Source: Gelidibacter gilvus (GTDB taxonomy: Bacteria; Bacteroidota; Bacteroidia; Flavobacteriales; Flavobacteriaceae). From it: 64,000 nucleotides of DNA. Of the stretch, positions 45,403 to 53,410 are shown in pieces; the stretch's first letter is position 1; each line of letters starts with the position of its first letter. The notes below the pieces were generated by a model. That model was given only the letters and a program-made list of their open reading frames with translations. It was not told the origin of the DNA and ran no database searches. The translations under genes were made by a program, and so were the position numbers. The stretch lies in the NCBI RefSeq assembly GCF_004115975.1, contig NZ_SDDZ01000007.1, positions 1-64,000 of the forward strand, in the 5' to 3' direction.

Positions 45403-45654
45403 ATGAGCAAAAACACATCAATATCACTCGGAAATTATTTTGAAGAATTCGTTCAAAGTCGAATCAAAGAGGGTCGATTTAAAAATGTAAGCGAAGTTAT
45501 ACGGGCTGGATTGAGGCTTTTAGAAGAAGAAGAAATTAAGGTAATTGCACTGAGGAACGCAATTCAGGACGGCATTGATAGCGGAATCGCGCACGATTTT
45601 GATCCTAAAAAACATCTTGAATCTCTAAAATCGAAAAAACACTTAAATGGCTAA
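45403..45654 (+). CDS. parD: ParD-like ribbon-helix-helix antitoxin
   Basis: An 83-residue antitoxin. TSISLGNYFEEFVQSRIKEGRFKNVSEVIRAGLRLLEEEE is the ribbon-helix-helix dimer that binds operator DNA and is shared by the ParD family. The C-terminal acidic tail (DGIDSGIAHDFDPKKHLESL) wraps the ParE toxin. Its end overlaps the toxin start by 8 bases, so they are co-translated and the antitoxin is made first. A promoter and palindromic operator lie just upstream. Confidence 0.92.
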   Translation: MSKNTSISLGNYFEEFVQSRIKEGRFKNVSEVIRAGLRLLEEEEIKVIALRNAIQDGIDSGIAHDFDPKKHLESLKSKKHLNG

Positions 45655-45946
45655 TTTTAAGTTTACAAATAAAGCTGTTGAGGATTTATCGAAAATCTGG
45701 GATTATACGTTTGAAGTATGGTCAGAAAGGCAAGCGGATATATACTATGAATCGCTTATTTCTGACTGTCAAAAAATTGCTGATAACACAAGTTTAGGAA
45801 AAAACTATGACGGAATTACTCAAAATCTTCTTGGAATAAAATCGAATAGACATATCATTTTCTATCGATCATTGAATGATAACCATGTCGAAATCGCAAG
45901 AATTTTACACGAGAGAATGGATCTAAAAAAGAAAATAAACGAATAA
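45647..45946 (+). CDS. parE: ParE-family toxin
   Basis: A 99-residue RelE/ParE-superfamily toxin. FKFTNKAVEDLSKIWDYTFEVWSERQADIYYESLIS is the two-helix start, followed by the strands NLLGIKSNRHIIFYRSLNDNHVEIARILHERMD. ParE toxins poison DNA gyrase. RelE-like ribosomal activity cannot be ruled out by reading, but the ParD partner favours ParE. Overlap with parD suggests a single mRNA. Confidence 0.9.
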   Translation: MANFKFTNKAVEDLSKIWDYTFEVWSERQADIYYESLISDCQKIADNTSLGKNYDGITQNLLGIKSNRHIIFYRSLNDNHVEIARILHERMDLKKKINE

Positions 45947-46177
45947 AAACTACGCACAGCAGCGCTATAAGCGATTGCTAAATTCGTCCAACTTGGAAAA
46001 TCCTGCAGATCTTCCACAGTCGGTTCCAAATTGGAATAATTCGATCTTTAAACATGCAACGGCTCATAAACGTAACGTTTTATATGCAGTTTAATGGACA
46101 GATATGGCTCAGATTGTTTTAGAATATAGGCTTCGGCTGGTTTCATGGGATTGGAGTTTTTGGCTTGTTTTTGGTTT

Positions 46178-46230
46178 CCCGCCTTCGCAAAAGCTACCCG
46201 CCTACGGACGGGCAGGCGGACGGGCAGGCT
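46178..46230. repeat. REP-like palindromic element (CCCGCC...GGGCAGG)
   Basis: CCCGCCTTCGCAAAAGCTAC, then CGCCTACGGACGGGCAGG and a second GGACGGGCAGG copy. It matches the element at 10826-10859 with an internal duplication, and is GC-rich against an AT-rich background. Confidence 0.6.
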
Positions 46231-46293
46231 TGTTTCTTGTTTCTTGTTTCTTGTTTCTTGTTTCTTGTTTCTTGTTTCTTGTTTCTTGTTTCT
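46231..46293. repeat. Heptanucleotide minisatellite, 9 x TGTTTCT
   Basis: Nine exact copies of TGTTTCT follow the REP-like element without a gap. The array is outside any credible coding frame, and copy number is expected to vary by slippage. Confidence 0.9.
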
Positions 46294-46601
46294 AAGTTAA
46301 AAAAAATAATTTTCATAGCGTCCATTGGGCTGAACTTTACCGTAATTGAACATTCAAAAGTGAACTCAGCCTGTGCCTCAACCAACAATCACAATTATAA
46401 ATCCATAATCATTAATTGGACAGTTAATCCTAGATATTCTTCCCAGAAGAGACTATCCCTTAAAAAATAGTGTTAAAAACCAGAATTGATGATTTTCGAT
46501 GTGCTATCTTTTCATCCAAACAATTAAACCGCTTTAATAAGGTTGATATATGAACGTGATTATTGTTCAATAATTCAAATTAACCTTGTATATTCTAACT
46601 T

Positions 46602-47231
46602 ATGAAATTCCTAAAAACTCTCTTGTTCATGGTTATCCTTGTAGTTGCTGTTTTGGTTATAAGCAACTATTGGATTATTTACCAAGCAAAGGACGATGTG
46701 TATTCTAAAGTCAATGATCTTCCAAAAAACAAGGTGGGTTTACTTTTGGGCACCAGTAAATACAGGGTTCAAGGAGGCATCAATCTTTATTATGCCTATC
46801 GGATCGATGCGGCGGTAGCTCTATTCAACGCTGGAAAAATCGACTATATCCTTGTTAGTGGTGACAATGAAACCGAGTACTACGATGAACCTACAACGTT
46901 TAAAAATGACCTCATCAAAAGAGGGATTCCCGAAGACAGAATTGTACTGGATTTTGCAGGATTTAGAACTTTGGATTCTGTGTTGAGAGCAAAAGAAGTT
47001 TTTGGTCAAGAGTCTTTTACGATAATTTCCCAGAAGTTCCATAATGAGCGCGCCGTCTATTTAGCAAAACACTTTAATATCAATGCCATCGCGTTTAATG
47101 CCAGGGATGTCACTAATCGCTACGGACTGAAAACACGGGCAAGAGAATATTTCGCAAGGGTTAAAGCGTCTATTGACGTGTTATTCAATGTACAGCCAAA
47201 GTTTCTAGGTGAAAAGATACAGATAGAATAG
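46602..47231 (+). CDS. SanA/YdcF-like membrane protein (DUF218)
   Basis: A 209-residue protein with one N-terminal membrane helix (FLKTLLFMVILVVAVLVISNYWIIY) and a periplasmic DUF218 domain. KNKVGLLLGTSKYRVQGGINLYYAYRIDAAVALF and ILVSGDNETEYYDEPTTF are characteristic, as is SQKFHNERAVYLAKHF. It is closest to SanA, which affects envelope permeability and vancomycin exclusion. The biochemical role of the family is not settled. It is a single gene followed by a terminator. Confidence 0.87.
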   Translation: MKFLKTLLFMVILVVAVLVISNYWIIYQAKDDVYSKVNDLPKNKVGLLLGTSKYRVQGGINLYYAYRIDAAVALFNAGKIDYILVSGDNETEYYDEPTTFKNDLIKRGIPEDRIVLDFAGFRTLDSVLRAKEVFGQESFTIISQKFHNERAVYLAKHFNINAIAFNARDVTNRYGLKTRAREYFARVKASIDVLFNVQPKFLGEKIQIE

Positions 47232-47404
47232 ATTGTGAAACTGTAATTTGAGAGGTTTTAAACCCATTTATCCTATTCATTATCTGAAATCGTAATTAGA
47301 GGATCGATTATAACTAATAGGATATAGACTTTTGATATAGAAGTTATCAATATAAGATAACTCGAGTATGACTTTTTTAAACGGATAACAATATATAGAA
47401 ATTT

Positions 47405-47437
47405 AAAAAGTCTGAAAAATTTAATTTCAGACTTTTT
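47405..47437 (+). terminator. Bidirectional terminator between the SanA-like and dehydrogenase genes
   Basis: AAAAAGTCTGAAA pairs with TTTCAGACTTTTT around a 7-base loop, with A and T runs on the two sides. It lies between two convergent genes and could end transcripts from both. Confidence 0.8.
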
Positions 47438-47492
47438 TATTTATACCAAACTGAGGACTAAAGACTGCCTACTGAAGATAGCAGACTGCAGA

Positions 47493-48695
47493 CTACTCCC
47501 CGTCCACATACTCCTGTAGATATTCAAATCGTTTTGTGAGTTGACCATTTTGGGTCATTTTAGCACGCTTAAGAATGCCACGTTCATCGTCATTGAAAAA
47601 TGCCGGAATGACGTGCTCCAAAAACATCTCACCAAAACCTTCACTGGCATCCTTTGGGAGTTCACAAGGTAAATTATCAACCGCCATAACAGTAATGGCA
47701 TCTTTAGCATCAAAAGCAACTTCTTTTTCCGATTGGGCATCATAACCATAAAACGGATCCACAATTGTTGAAGCCCTCAAGGTAGAAGCTACCGGACCAT
47801 CAATATCACAACTGATATCTGCCACAAGATTGATCTTGAAATCTGGCGACTTCGCATCATTTCGAGTGTATAGATACGGTGCATTGTTCCCATAAAAATG
47901 TCCAGCAATAAATAGGTCGGTCTGCTTGGCATAGGGCATGAAATTACTTTCATAATCCTCTGGGTATTTATAAAATTTTTGTTTGGAGCCTACTTTTCCG
48001 TCTTTACGTTTGTTATAGTCCATCACATCAATCATACAATAAACTGGTTCTGTAAACTTTGAGGTCAGGTAAAGCGCATCACTGATCTCTTTTATATTTA
48101 AGTGATCTATAATTTCTTTGGCGCCATGCGCAACTTTGCCCGTTCCGGTAAGCAATATCTTGATTGGTGGGATACTTATTTTATCCAACTCTCTTTTAAC
48201 AGCATTCAAATCAGCAAGCGTTTCCACTTTTGGCAAATTGAACAAACCATCTCTTAGGCCTAATGCCCTAAAACCATTGTAAGCACCTACCAATCCAGCA
48301 TACCTCCCAAAACCGATCAAGCGGGTGCCACTTTGTTTGACGATGGTTTCATGGTCGAACAACTCGATATTCTTTTCCAAAATTGCTTGAAGTAAACCCC
48401 GATTATAAGACTGCTTTTTGATGGTATGTGAAAAGAAAAAATATTTTTTATTCGGAATCAAAGCCTCTATTGGAACTTCCTTAACCCCTATTAAGACATC
48501 AGCATCGGAGATATCATCCGTAACTTCAAATCCCAAGGCCCTATAAGCTGAATCGGGAAATACCCTAATATCACTTGACTCCACAATAAACTCAGCCTGC
48601 GGAAATTGTGTTCTAACATTCGCTAATTTTTCTGGGGAGAATACGACACGTCTGTCAGGCGGGTTTTTACGTTCTTTGATAAGGGCAAATTTCAT
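47493..48695 (-). CDS. NAD(P)-dependent saccharopine/alanine dehydrogenase-like oxidoreductase
   Basis: A 400-residue enzyme with the N-terminal alanine-dehydrogenase/transhydrogenase-type domain (KFALIKERKNPPDRRVVFSPEKLANV) followed by a nucleotide-binding half. ILLTGTGKVAHGAKEIIDHL is the NAD-binding GxGxxxxG-like loop. DISCDIDGPVASTLRASTIVDPFYGYD is conserved in the lysine-forming saccharopine dehydrogenase group. The exact amino-acid substrate cannot be set by reading. It is cytoplasmic and transcribed alone. Confidence 0.83.
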   Translation of the reverse strand: MKFALIKERKNPPDRRVVFSPEKLANVRTQFPQAEFIVESSDIRVFPDSAYRALGFEVTDDISDADVLIGVKEVPIEALIPNKKYFFFSHTIKKQSYNRGLLQAILEKNIELFDHETIVKQSGTRLIGFGRYAGLVGAYNGFRALGLRDGLFNLPKVETLADLNAVKRELDKISIPPIKILLTGTGKVAHGAKEIIDHLNIKEISDALYLTSKFTEPVYCMIDVMDYNKRKDGKVGSKQKFYKYPEDYESNFMPYAKQTDLFIAGHFYGNNAPYLYTRNDAKSPDFKINLVADISCDIDGPVASTLRASTIVDPFYGYDAQSEKEVAFDAKDAITVMAVDNLPCELPKDASEGFGEMFLEHVIPAFFNDDERGILKRAKMTQNGQLTKRFEYLQEYVDGE

Positions 48696-48935
48696 ATAAA
48701 AAGGTGATTAGTCATTCCCATAATCCCGATAGATATCGGTAGGAAAAATTATTATTTTAGCACGGTCACGAAAATAAGTCGATTTGCGAGTTTTCGCAAG
48801 CATTCCCTAATTAAAATATTTATGAAATGTGCTTATTTCTTTGTAATCTTCGCCCTTACGAAAATCCCATTATAAGTCTAGCGGATTTTAGACGAGTTAT
48901 TCTTGAGATGTAAGCGAATGCTTATGAAAAGTGTT

Positions 48936-49805
48936 TTATTTTTTCATTTTAAAGAATGGCCTTTCATAAAAGGTCAATCGAATGCCCAAAAGCAATACAA
49001 ATCCTCCAATAACCATTTGCAGCGAAATCATTTCATCAAGCAACCACCACGCCAGAATTGACGCCAATACCGCTTGTCCCAACAAACTCACCGACACTCT
49101 AGTGGCGCGCATGTGTTTGGTAGCAAAACTGATGAGTAACCAGGCCAAGAGCTGGCACACCACCCCTTGTATGACCAAAACAAGCCACCCCATATTTGAA
49201 AAGCCACCAAAAGGCTCGCCCAATGCATAGCTCAATATTCCTAATGCTACAACAGAAGACAGTAAACTTACGGTCATAAAGGTCATGACTTCCAGTTCTC
49301 CTAAAATGCGTTTGCTGGTCAACATATAAATGGCATAGAGCATTCCTGAGAGGATCCCAAAAATGAAGGCCAGATTAAAATCGAAATTGAGAAATAATTC
49401 AAAGCCCACCAAGAGCACCATCCCTATAATAGCAACCACAGTACCGATCCAGAAATTTTGTTTTGGTTTATCCTTTAAAAACAGGAACGCACCTATCCCC
49501 ACCCAAACTGGCGATAAATTTGTCAAGAGTGTTGCCTGTGTGGCGGTGGATTGTTGAATGGCAATATTCCAGACGCCAACATCCAAACCAAAAACAACCC
49601 CACAAATCACTGAGAGCCAAAATGCTTTTCGAGAGGTCACCTTAAACTGCTTGGTGATAATCACATAGGGCAAAAGAATGACAGAAGCGATGGCCATCCT
49701 ATAAAACGCAGAAATAAGTCCGGGAGTTAAATTTAACTTCACCAAAATTGGAAATATTGATATACAAATAATACCAATCGCTAGTGCAACTCTTGGTTTT
49801 GTCAT
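48936..49805 (-). CDS. DMT superfamily transporter (EamA)
   Basis: A 289-residue inner-membrane protein with ten hydrophobic segments arranged as two EamA repeats, for example VALAIGIICISIFPILVKL and LLTNLSPVWVGIGAFLFL, then the second repeat FNLAFIFGILSGMLYAIYML. Drug/metabolite transporters of this type export amino acids or other small molecules; the substrate is unknown. The start was set at the ATG at 49803-49805, with AAAGAAGTG upstream; a GTG two codons earlier is the alternative. Confidence 0.87.
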   Translation of the reverse strand: MTKPRVALAIGIICISIFPILVKLNLTPGLISAFYRMAIASVILLPYVIITKQFKVTSRKAFWLSVICGVVFGLDVGVWNIAIQQSTATQATLLTNLSPVWVGIGAFLFLKDKPKQNFWIGTVVAIIGMVLLVGFELFLNFDFNLAFIFGILSGMLYAIYMLTSKRILGELEVMTFMTVSLLSSVVALGILSYALGEPFGGFSNMGWLVLVIQGVVCQLLAWLLISFATKHMRATRVSVSLLGQAVLASILAWWLLDEMISLQMVIGGFVLLLGIRLTFYERPFFKMKK

Positions 49806-50045
49806 GGTCACTTCTTTAAGTTCAAAGGTTGTAAAATTAAGCTTTAATGCCCATTACATCATCATATTAAATTAGCAATTATCAATACTATATTATCCTA
49901 CAAATTTCTCACAATTACTTTATTTAGGTGAAATAATACAATTTTCCTGAATTTTCTATGTTTAATTTGAGCAGTTAAGGTCATTTTGGCATGATTTGGG
50001 ATGAATGGCCGTGTTGGCATAATTTTTGAAATAAGTTGGACAGAG

Positions 50046-50079
50046 TTGCAAGGTTAGAAGAATCTTTTTGGTAACTTTG
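50046..50079 (+). promoter_or_regulatory. Promoter of ssrA
   Basis: TTG (50046-50048), 23 bases, then TAACTTTG (50072-50079), a match to TAnnTTTG at the long end of the allowed spacing. Transcription would start near 50085, some 130 bases before mature tmRNA. Confidence 0.55.
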
Positions 50080-50084
50080 CAAGC

Positions 50085-50165
50085 TGCGTTAGCGATGGAG
50101 GCATTGTTGGAGCTCCTTGAAAAGAGCGACTGCCGAGAGCGCGACCTGAAAGGGAACGCCATTAG
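50085..50165 (+). other. Structured leader segment of the tmRNA precursor
   Basis: GTTAGCGATGGAGGCATTG...GACTGCCGAGAGCGCGACC...GGGAACGCC is richer in G and C than its surroundings and has short complementary parts (GGAGCTCC, ATGGAGGC with AACGCCAT). I recall similar sequences in other Flavobacteriia genomes but cannot name the family. It may be a 5' leader removed by RNase P or a separate small RNA. Confidence 0.4.
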
Positions 50166-50193
50166 AATAAAAATTATCTTTTTAATAAATAAG

Positions 50194-50213
50194 ATTCCTG
50201 CCTACGCAGGAAT
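50194..50213. repeat. REP-like palindrome before tmRNA
   Basis: ATTCCTGC CTAC GCAGGAAT, an 8-bp perfect stem and 4-base loop, identical in its stem to the element at 20176-20195. It stops three bases before the first base of tmRNA. Confidence 0.7.
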
Positions 50214-50216
50214 AAT

Positions 50217-50609
50217 GGGGTCGACTGGTTTTGACAGCGAGATTTATTTAACGGTAAGCACGTCGTGTAATGAAATTGAAACACGTAAAAGACTATTTCA
50301 AACTTTTAAACGGCGAGAATAACTACGCTTTAGCTGCGTAATCCGAATTACAGTAGGATTTGCTAATCCCTACTAGGTAGGGAAGCTAAATGTCTCTTGA
50401 AAGCCCTGGTCAGCGGCGGTCAGCTCAGAGACATCGTAAATGTTGACATAGGGAGCAAAGCGCTTTGATTTGCTCTTGAAACTAAAGAAGATAAGTTGTA
50501 AGTGGGTTGTCTTTAACCAGCTTGCAATCGAAAAAACAAGAAAAGAATAAACGTGTAGAAAGCCCTTTAGTAACTTGTTTGGACGAGAGTTCGATTCTCT
50601 CCGACTCCA
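50217..50609 (+). ncRNA. ssrA: Transfer-messenger RNA (tmRNA)
   Basis: The 5' end GGGGTCGACTGGTTTTGACA and the 3' end GTTCGATTCTCTCCGACTCCA are the conserved tmRNA termini. GGGGTCG pairs with CGACTCC to close the acceptor stem (7 bp with one G-U), and AGAG-TTCGATT-CTCT forms the T arm. The tag-coding frame is at 50312-50341, giving GENNYALAA and then TAA, so the degradation tag is (A)GENNYALAA. The CCA end is not encoded. It rescues stalled ribosomes together with SmpB. A perfect Bacteroidota promoter box is upstream. Confidence 0.96.
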
Positions 50610-50644
50610 CAATAAATCACTAATGGTTTGTGAATTGAAACCAT

Positions 50645-50676
50645 AAAAATCCGTCAGGCTTGCTTGAACGGATTTT
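50645..50676 (+). terminator. Terminator of tmRNA
   Basis: AAAAATCCGT (50645-50654) pairs with ACGGATTTT (50668-50676) around a 13-base loop and is followed by G and T runs. It begins 36 bases past tmRNA. Confidence 0.65.
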
Positions 50677-50863
50677 GTTGTTTTAAAGCCGCTGCGCTGA
50701 AAGGATAAACAGTTGTAATTGCACGATGAGAGTGATTGCAAACTAGCTGTTAATCTATCCAGATTCAAAATTATTCCCTTTAAATCAATCGTTTACGGGT
50801 TTAAAAGTATGAAAGCATTACCATTCTTTCCATTGGAATTGGTAGCAATCAATAAAACCCTGT

Positions 50864-51640
50864 TTACCTAATTTGTAACTCAGGTAATTCAGTATATTTA
50901 AAAAATTTAGAAGCTTCTTCACTATTCCCTACACTATTCTTGCCTCTTAATGTGTTGACAGTGTATGCTGATAACTCCTCATCTGGGTATTCTCTTATCA
51001 AATCTTCAATGGATTGTTTGTCAAGATCATCCTGATAATCCATCAGCCATTTATCAGCCAATTGATCAGGTAATATGACTGGCATTCTTGGTCCATCTAA
51101 TTTTGGATTGTTATGGATTTTTGACATTATCGAATTTCCCTTGGTTGTCACTATTGAAAATGTAGTCATCGTTCCACCGGTTTCTGGATGATGCCATTCA
51201 CTGTAAAGCCCAGCAAAAATCATTGGCTCTTTATCTTTTCTGTAAATAAAAAAGGGATAGGTTTCCTTATTAAAATGATGATGTTCGTAAAATCCATCAA
51301 CATAAATTAGACATCGCGATTTTTTAGCCGCAGTCCGAAAGGAGTTCTTTTCAAAAATGGTTTCGCCACGGGCATTGAGGGTGGTATTCCAAGTCTTTTT
51401 CATTTGTGCTTCGTCACGCACCCAATGAGGTATCAAGCCCCAAGTTGCCACTTCTGGAAAGTCTGGAGATCGATCGGTATAGATCAATAAGCTAGGATGG
51501 TCAAAGCCCATGGCATGATAAAGCGGTAAATCAGTGAGTGGAACAAGTCGTTCCATTATTTCATTGACGGCATTCCTATCTCCTTTTCGCTCCGCACGCT
51601 TGAGTTGGGCCTCAACGGATGTTTTTATATCATAGCACAT
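50864..51640 (-). CDS. SRAP-domain abasic-site shield protein (YedK/HMCES)
   Basis: A 258-residue SOS-response-associated peptidase family protein. Its N-terminal Cys2 would form the thiazolidine DNA-protein crosslink at abasic sites in single-stranded DNA, as in YedK and HMCES. Other active-site residues are visible: N89 in TTLNARGETIFEK, E119 in VDGFYEHHHF and H176 in MSKIHNNPKL before the GPRMPVIL motif. Start is fixed by the need for MCY at the N-terminus. It lies downstream of tmRNA on the opposite strand, and the two are unlikely to be linked in function. Confidence 0.9.
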   Translation of the reverse strand: MCYDIKTSVEAQLKRAERKGDRNAVNEIMERLVPLTDLPLYHAMGFDHPSLLIYTDRSPDFPEVATWGLIPHWVRDEAQMKKTWNTTLNARGETIFEKNSFRTAAKKSRCLIYVDGFYEHHHFNKETYPFFIYRKDKEPMIFAGLYSEWHHPETGGTMTTFSIVTTKGNSIMSKIHNNPKLDGPRMPVILPDQLADKWLMDYQDDLDKQSIEDLIREYPDEELSAYTVNTLRGKNSVGNSEEASKFFKYTELPELQIR

Positions 51641-51921
51641 TTTTAAATATATTTAAGTTTAGAAATAAGAGCACATCCACGGAACCGACTCATTGGAATT
51701 ATAAAAATATTCTGAAATAAATAAGTCAACTAATTGAACTAACACTTTAAATATTCAATATCTAAAGGTATTTAAAAAGAAATAAAAAGATGAGTGTCTC
51801 TTGAGTTTTATCCTATCGTGGATCAATTACTTAGCCGTTAATCCTTTTCAATTGCCTGATTCTGATAAATACTATATCTTGCTCAAGAGTGTCAAGTATA
51901 GATTTAATAAAAACAACTATT

Positions 51922-52326
51922 ATGATAACAGAAACAGTTTTTGAAATTTTAGGTGAAGGTGGAGGAATTAATATTAAACGACAAAAAACCAAAGCGGGAG
52001 AAAAGTTTTTATATAACCATAGCGAATATGACTTTACCGAAGAAGGACTTGATGTTAATAAAAATAGTGAATATGAAAATTTCGAAAAGCCATTTCAACT
52101 GATTCACGATAAACACGATTGGTATATGCTACACGTTGAAACAGTGCATGACGATTATCGCGCATTTATTGTTAAAAAATTAATTGAAAAACTCAATAAA
52201 GAATCAAGAACCCCTGATTGTATTGATAATTCGAAAAACAAGTTGGAAGAAAGTTTTAAAATTAAACTAGAATTCAGGAAAAATAATGCTAAATCGACTT
52301 GGAGTTATACGGAAGCGATAGACTAA
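51922..52326 (+). CDS. Hypothetical protein
   Basis: A 134-residue protein, charged and without signal peptide or membrane helix. The start was set at the ATG at 51922; 11 codons of the longer frame are in AT-rich leader DNA. FEILGEGGGINIKRQKTKAGEKFLYNHSEYDFTEEGL and the WSYTEAID end are its visible features. I do not recognise the family. It stands alone between SRAP and the carbohydrate cluster. Confidence 0.65.
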   Translation: MITETVFEILGEGGGINIKRQKTKAGEKFLYNHSEYDFTEEGLDVNKNSEYENFEKPFQLIHDKHDWYMLHVETVHDDYRAFIVKKLIEKLNKESRTPDCIDNSKNKLEESFKIKLEFRKNNAKSTWSYTEAID

Positions 52327-52613
52327 AATTACTACATACAGTTGTATAGAAACGGTCAAGCACCGAGAGTGTTTTGAGTTCTTCCGTAAAAATTTCTGAT
52401 AAAGCTGTTGAAGTTTCTGGGAACCACATAATCACGAAAAACTTAACCAATTTATATTATAATACTTCTATTTTCTGCTCCATACCTCTAAATACAAAAT
52501 TCAAGAAGGTTTTTTTATTACCTGATCCATTTTTCCGTCCCCTTTTAGAGCATCTCAAAATATAAATAGTAAATATTAATCTTATATTGTGGTTCAAATG
52601 AAAAACCAGACCA

Positions 52614-53303
52614 ATGCGAACATTTATACCACTTTTTGTGATCTCCTTTCTGTTGTTATCCTGGCAAATTCCTGATTTAAAAAAAGAAAATAAACCCTAT
52701 AGCTTATTCAACGGAAAAGATCTTACGGGATGGCACGTTGATGCACCCGAAATGGACAAAAATGCCCAAGCTAAAAACCCTTTTATCGTTCGTGACAACA
52801 TGCTTGTAAGCTTGGGAGAGCCACGTGGACACCTCATTACAGATAGTATTTATCAATATTATAAATTAGAAATTGATTACCGATTTCCAGGAGAACCGGG
52901 CAATTGTGGTGTTCTTGTACATGCGTCCACGCCAAGAGCTCTGTACGGGATGTTCCCAAAATCAATCGAAGTGCAGATGGAACATGAAAATGCCGGCGAT
53001 TTTTGGTGCATCGTAGAGGATATTGAAGTTCCTAATATGGAAGAACGACGTGGTCCAAAAGAAAATTGGGGTACCACCGGCGATAAGGAACGTAGAATCC
53101 GAAACTTGACCAATGGTTCCGAATCTCCTTTGGGACAATGGAACACGATGATCATTGAATGCCGAGGCAATACCATCAAGGTGTGGGTCAACGGCAATCT
53201 GGTGAATGACGGCTTCAATGCGACCGCCACTAAAGGCCAAATTGCACTTCAGGCGGAGGGTGCCGAAGTGGAATTCAAGAAAATAGAAATCACTCGCCTA
53301 TAA
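52614..53303 (+). CDS. DUF1080 (3-keto-glycoside hydrolase-like) protein, copy 1
   Basis: A 229-residue exported protein (signal RTFIPLFVISFLLLSWQIP) with a DUF1080 concanavalin-like beta sandwich: YSLFNGKDLTGWHVD at the start, YQYYKLEIDYRFPGEPGNCGVLVHAS in the middle and IALQAEGAEVEFKKIEI at the end. Members of this family can cleave 3-keto-disaccharides. It heads the cluster that also holds SUMF1, Gfo/Idh/MocA and a second DUF1080 gene. Confidence 0.87.
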   Translation: MRTFIPLFVISFLLLSWQIPDLKKENKPYSLFNGKDLTGWHVDAPEMDKNAQAKNPFIVRDNMLVSLGEPRGHLITDSIYQYYKLEIDYRFPGEPGNCGVLVHASTPRALYGMFPKSIEVQMEHENAGDFWCIVEDIEVPNMEERRGPKENWGTTGDKERRIRNLTNGSESPLGQWNTMIIECRGNTIKVWVNGNLVNDGFNATATKGQIALQAEGAEVEFKKIEITRL

Positions 53304-53410
53304 GCATTCAAAAACTAGAACGTTACCCCTTACTATAAAAAACTTCTCAAAACGCAATGCATGTTCAAACCATCGGAGAATTTTTTAGATTAAAGCTTTA
53401 ATATTAACAC

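Larger units (their letters stand above)
45947..46601. other. 655-base intergenic region with REP-like element and heptamer array
   Basis: No gene is seen between parE and the SanA-like gene. It contains a REP-like element (46178-46230) and nine 7-base units (46231-46293). Small open frames here are low-complexity translations of these repeats. Confidence 0.65.
49806..50216. other. 411-base region holding tmRNA promoter and leader
   Basis: The first 240 bases are AT-rich with nothing recognisable. The rest holds the tmRNA promoter (50046-50079), a GC-richer structured leader (about 50080-50165) and a REP-like hairpin (50194-50213) that ends three bases before tmRNA. Confidence 0.6.

Noticed and set aside
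46231-46293. CRISPR array
   Set aside because: The nine units are exact 7-base tandem copies without spacers, and no cas gene is in the window.
46104-46470. Short frames over the REP-like element and heptamer array
   Set aside because: They translate repeated DNA (SCFLFLV, QETRNKK) in several frames with no protein-like pattern.
50373-50768. 131-codon minus-strand open frame over tmRNA
   Set aside because: It is antisense to the tRNA-like part of ssrA, and its SRRESNSRP stretch is the usual false translation of a T arm. The tmRNA explains the sequence.
52374-52565. 63-codon frame before the first DUF1080 gene
   Set aside because: It has no conserved pattern or ribosome-binding site, and the sequence looks like ordinary AT-rich leader.
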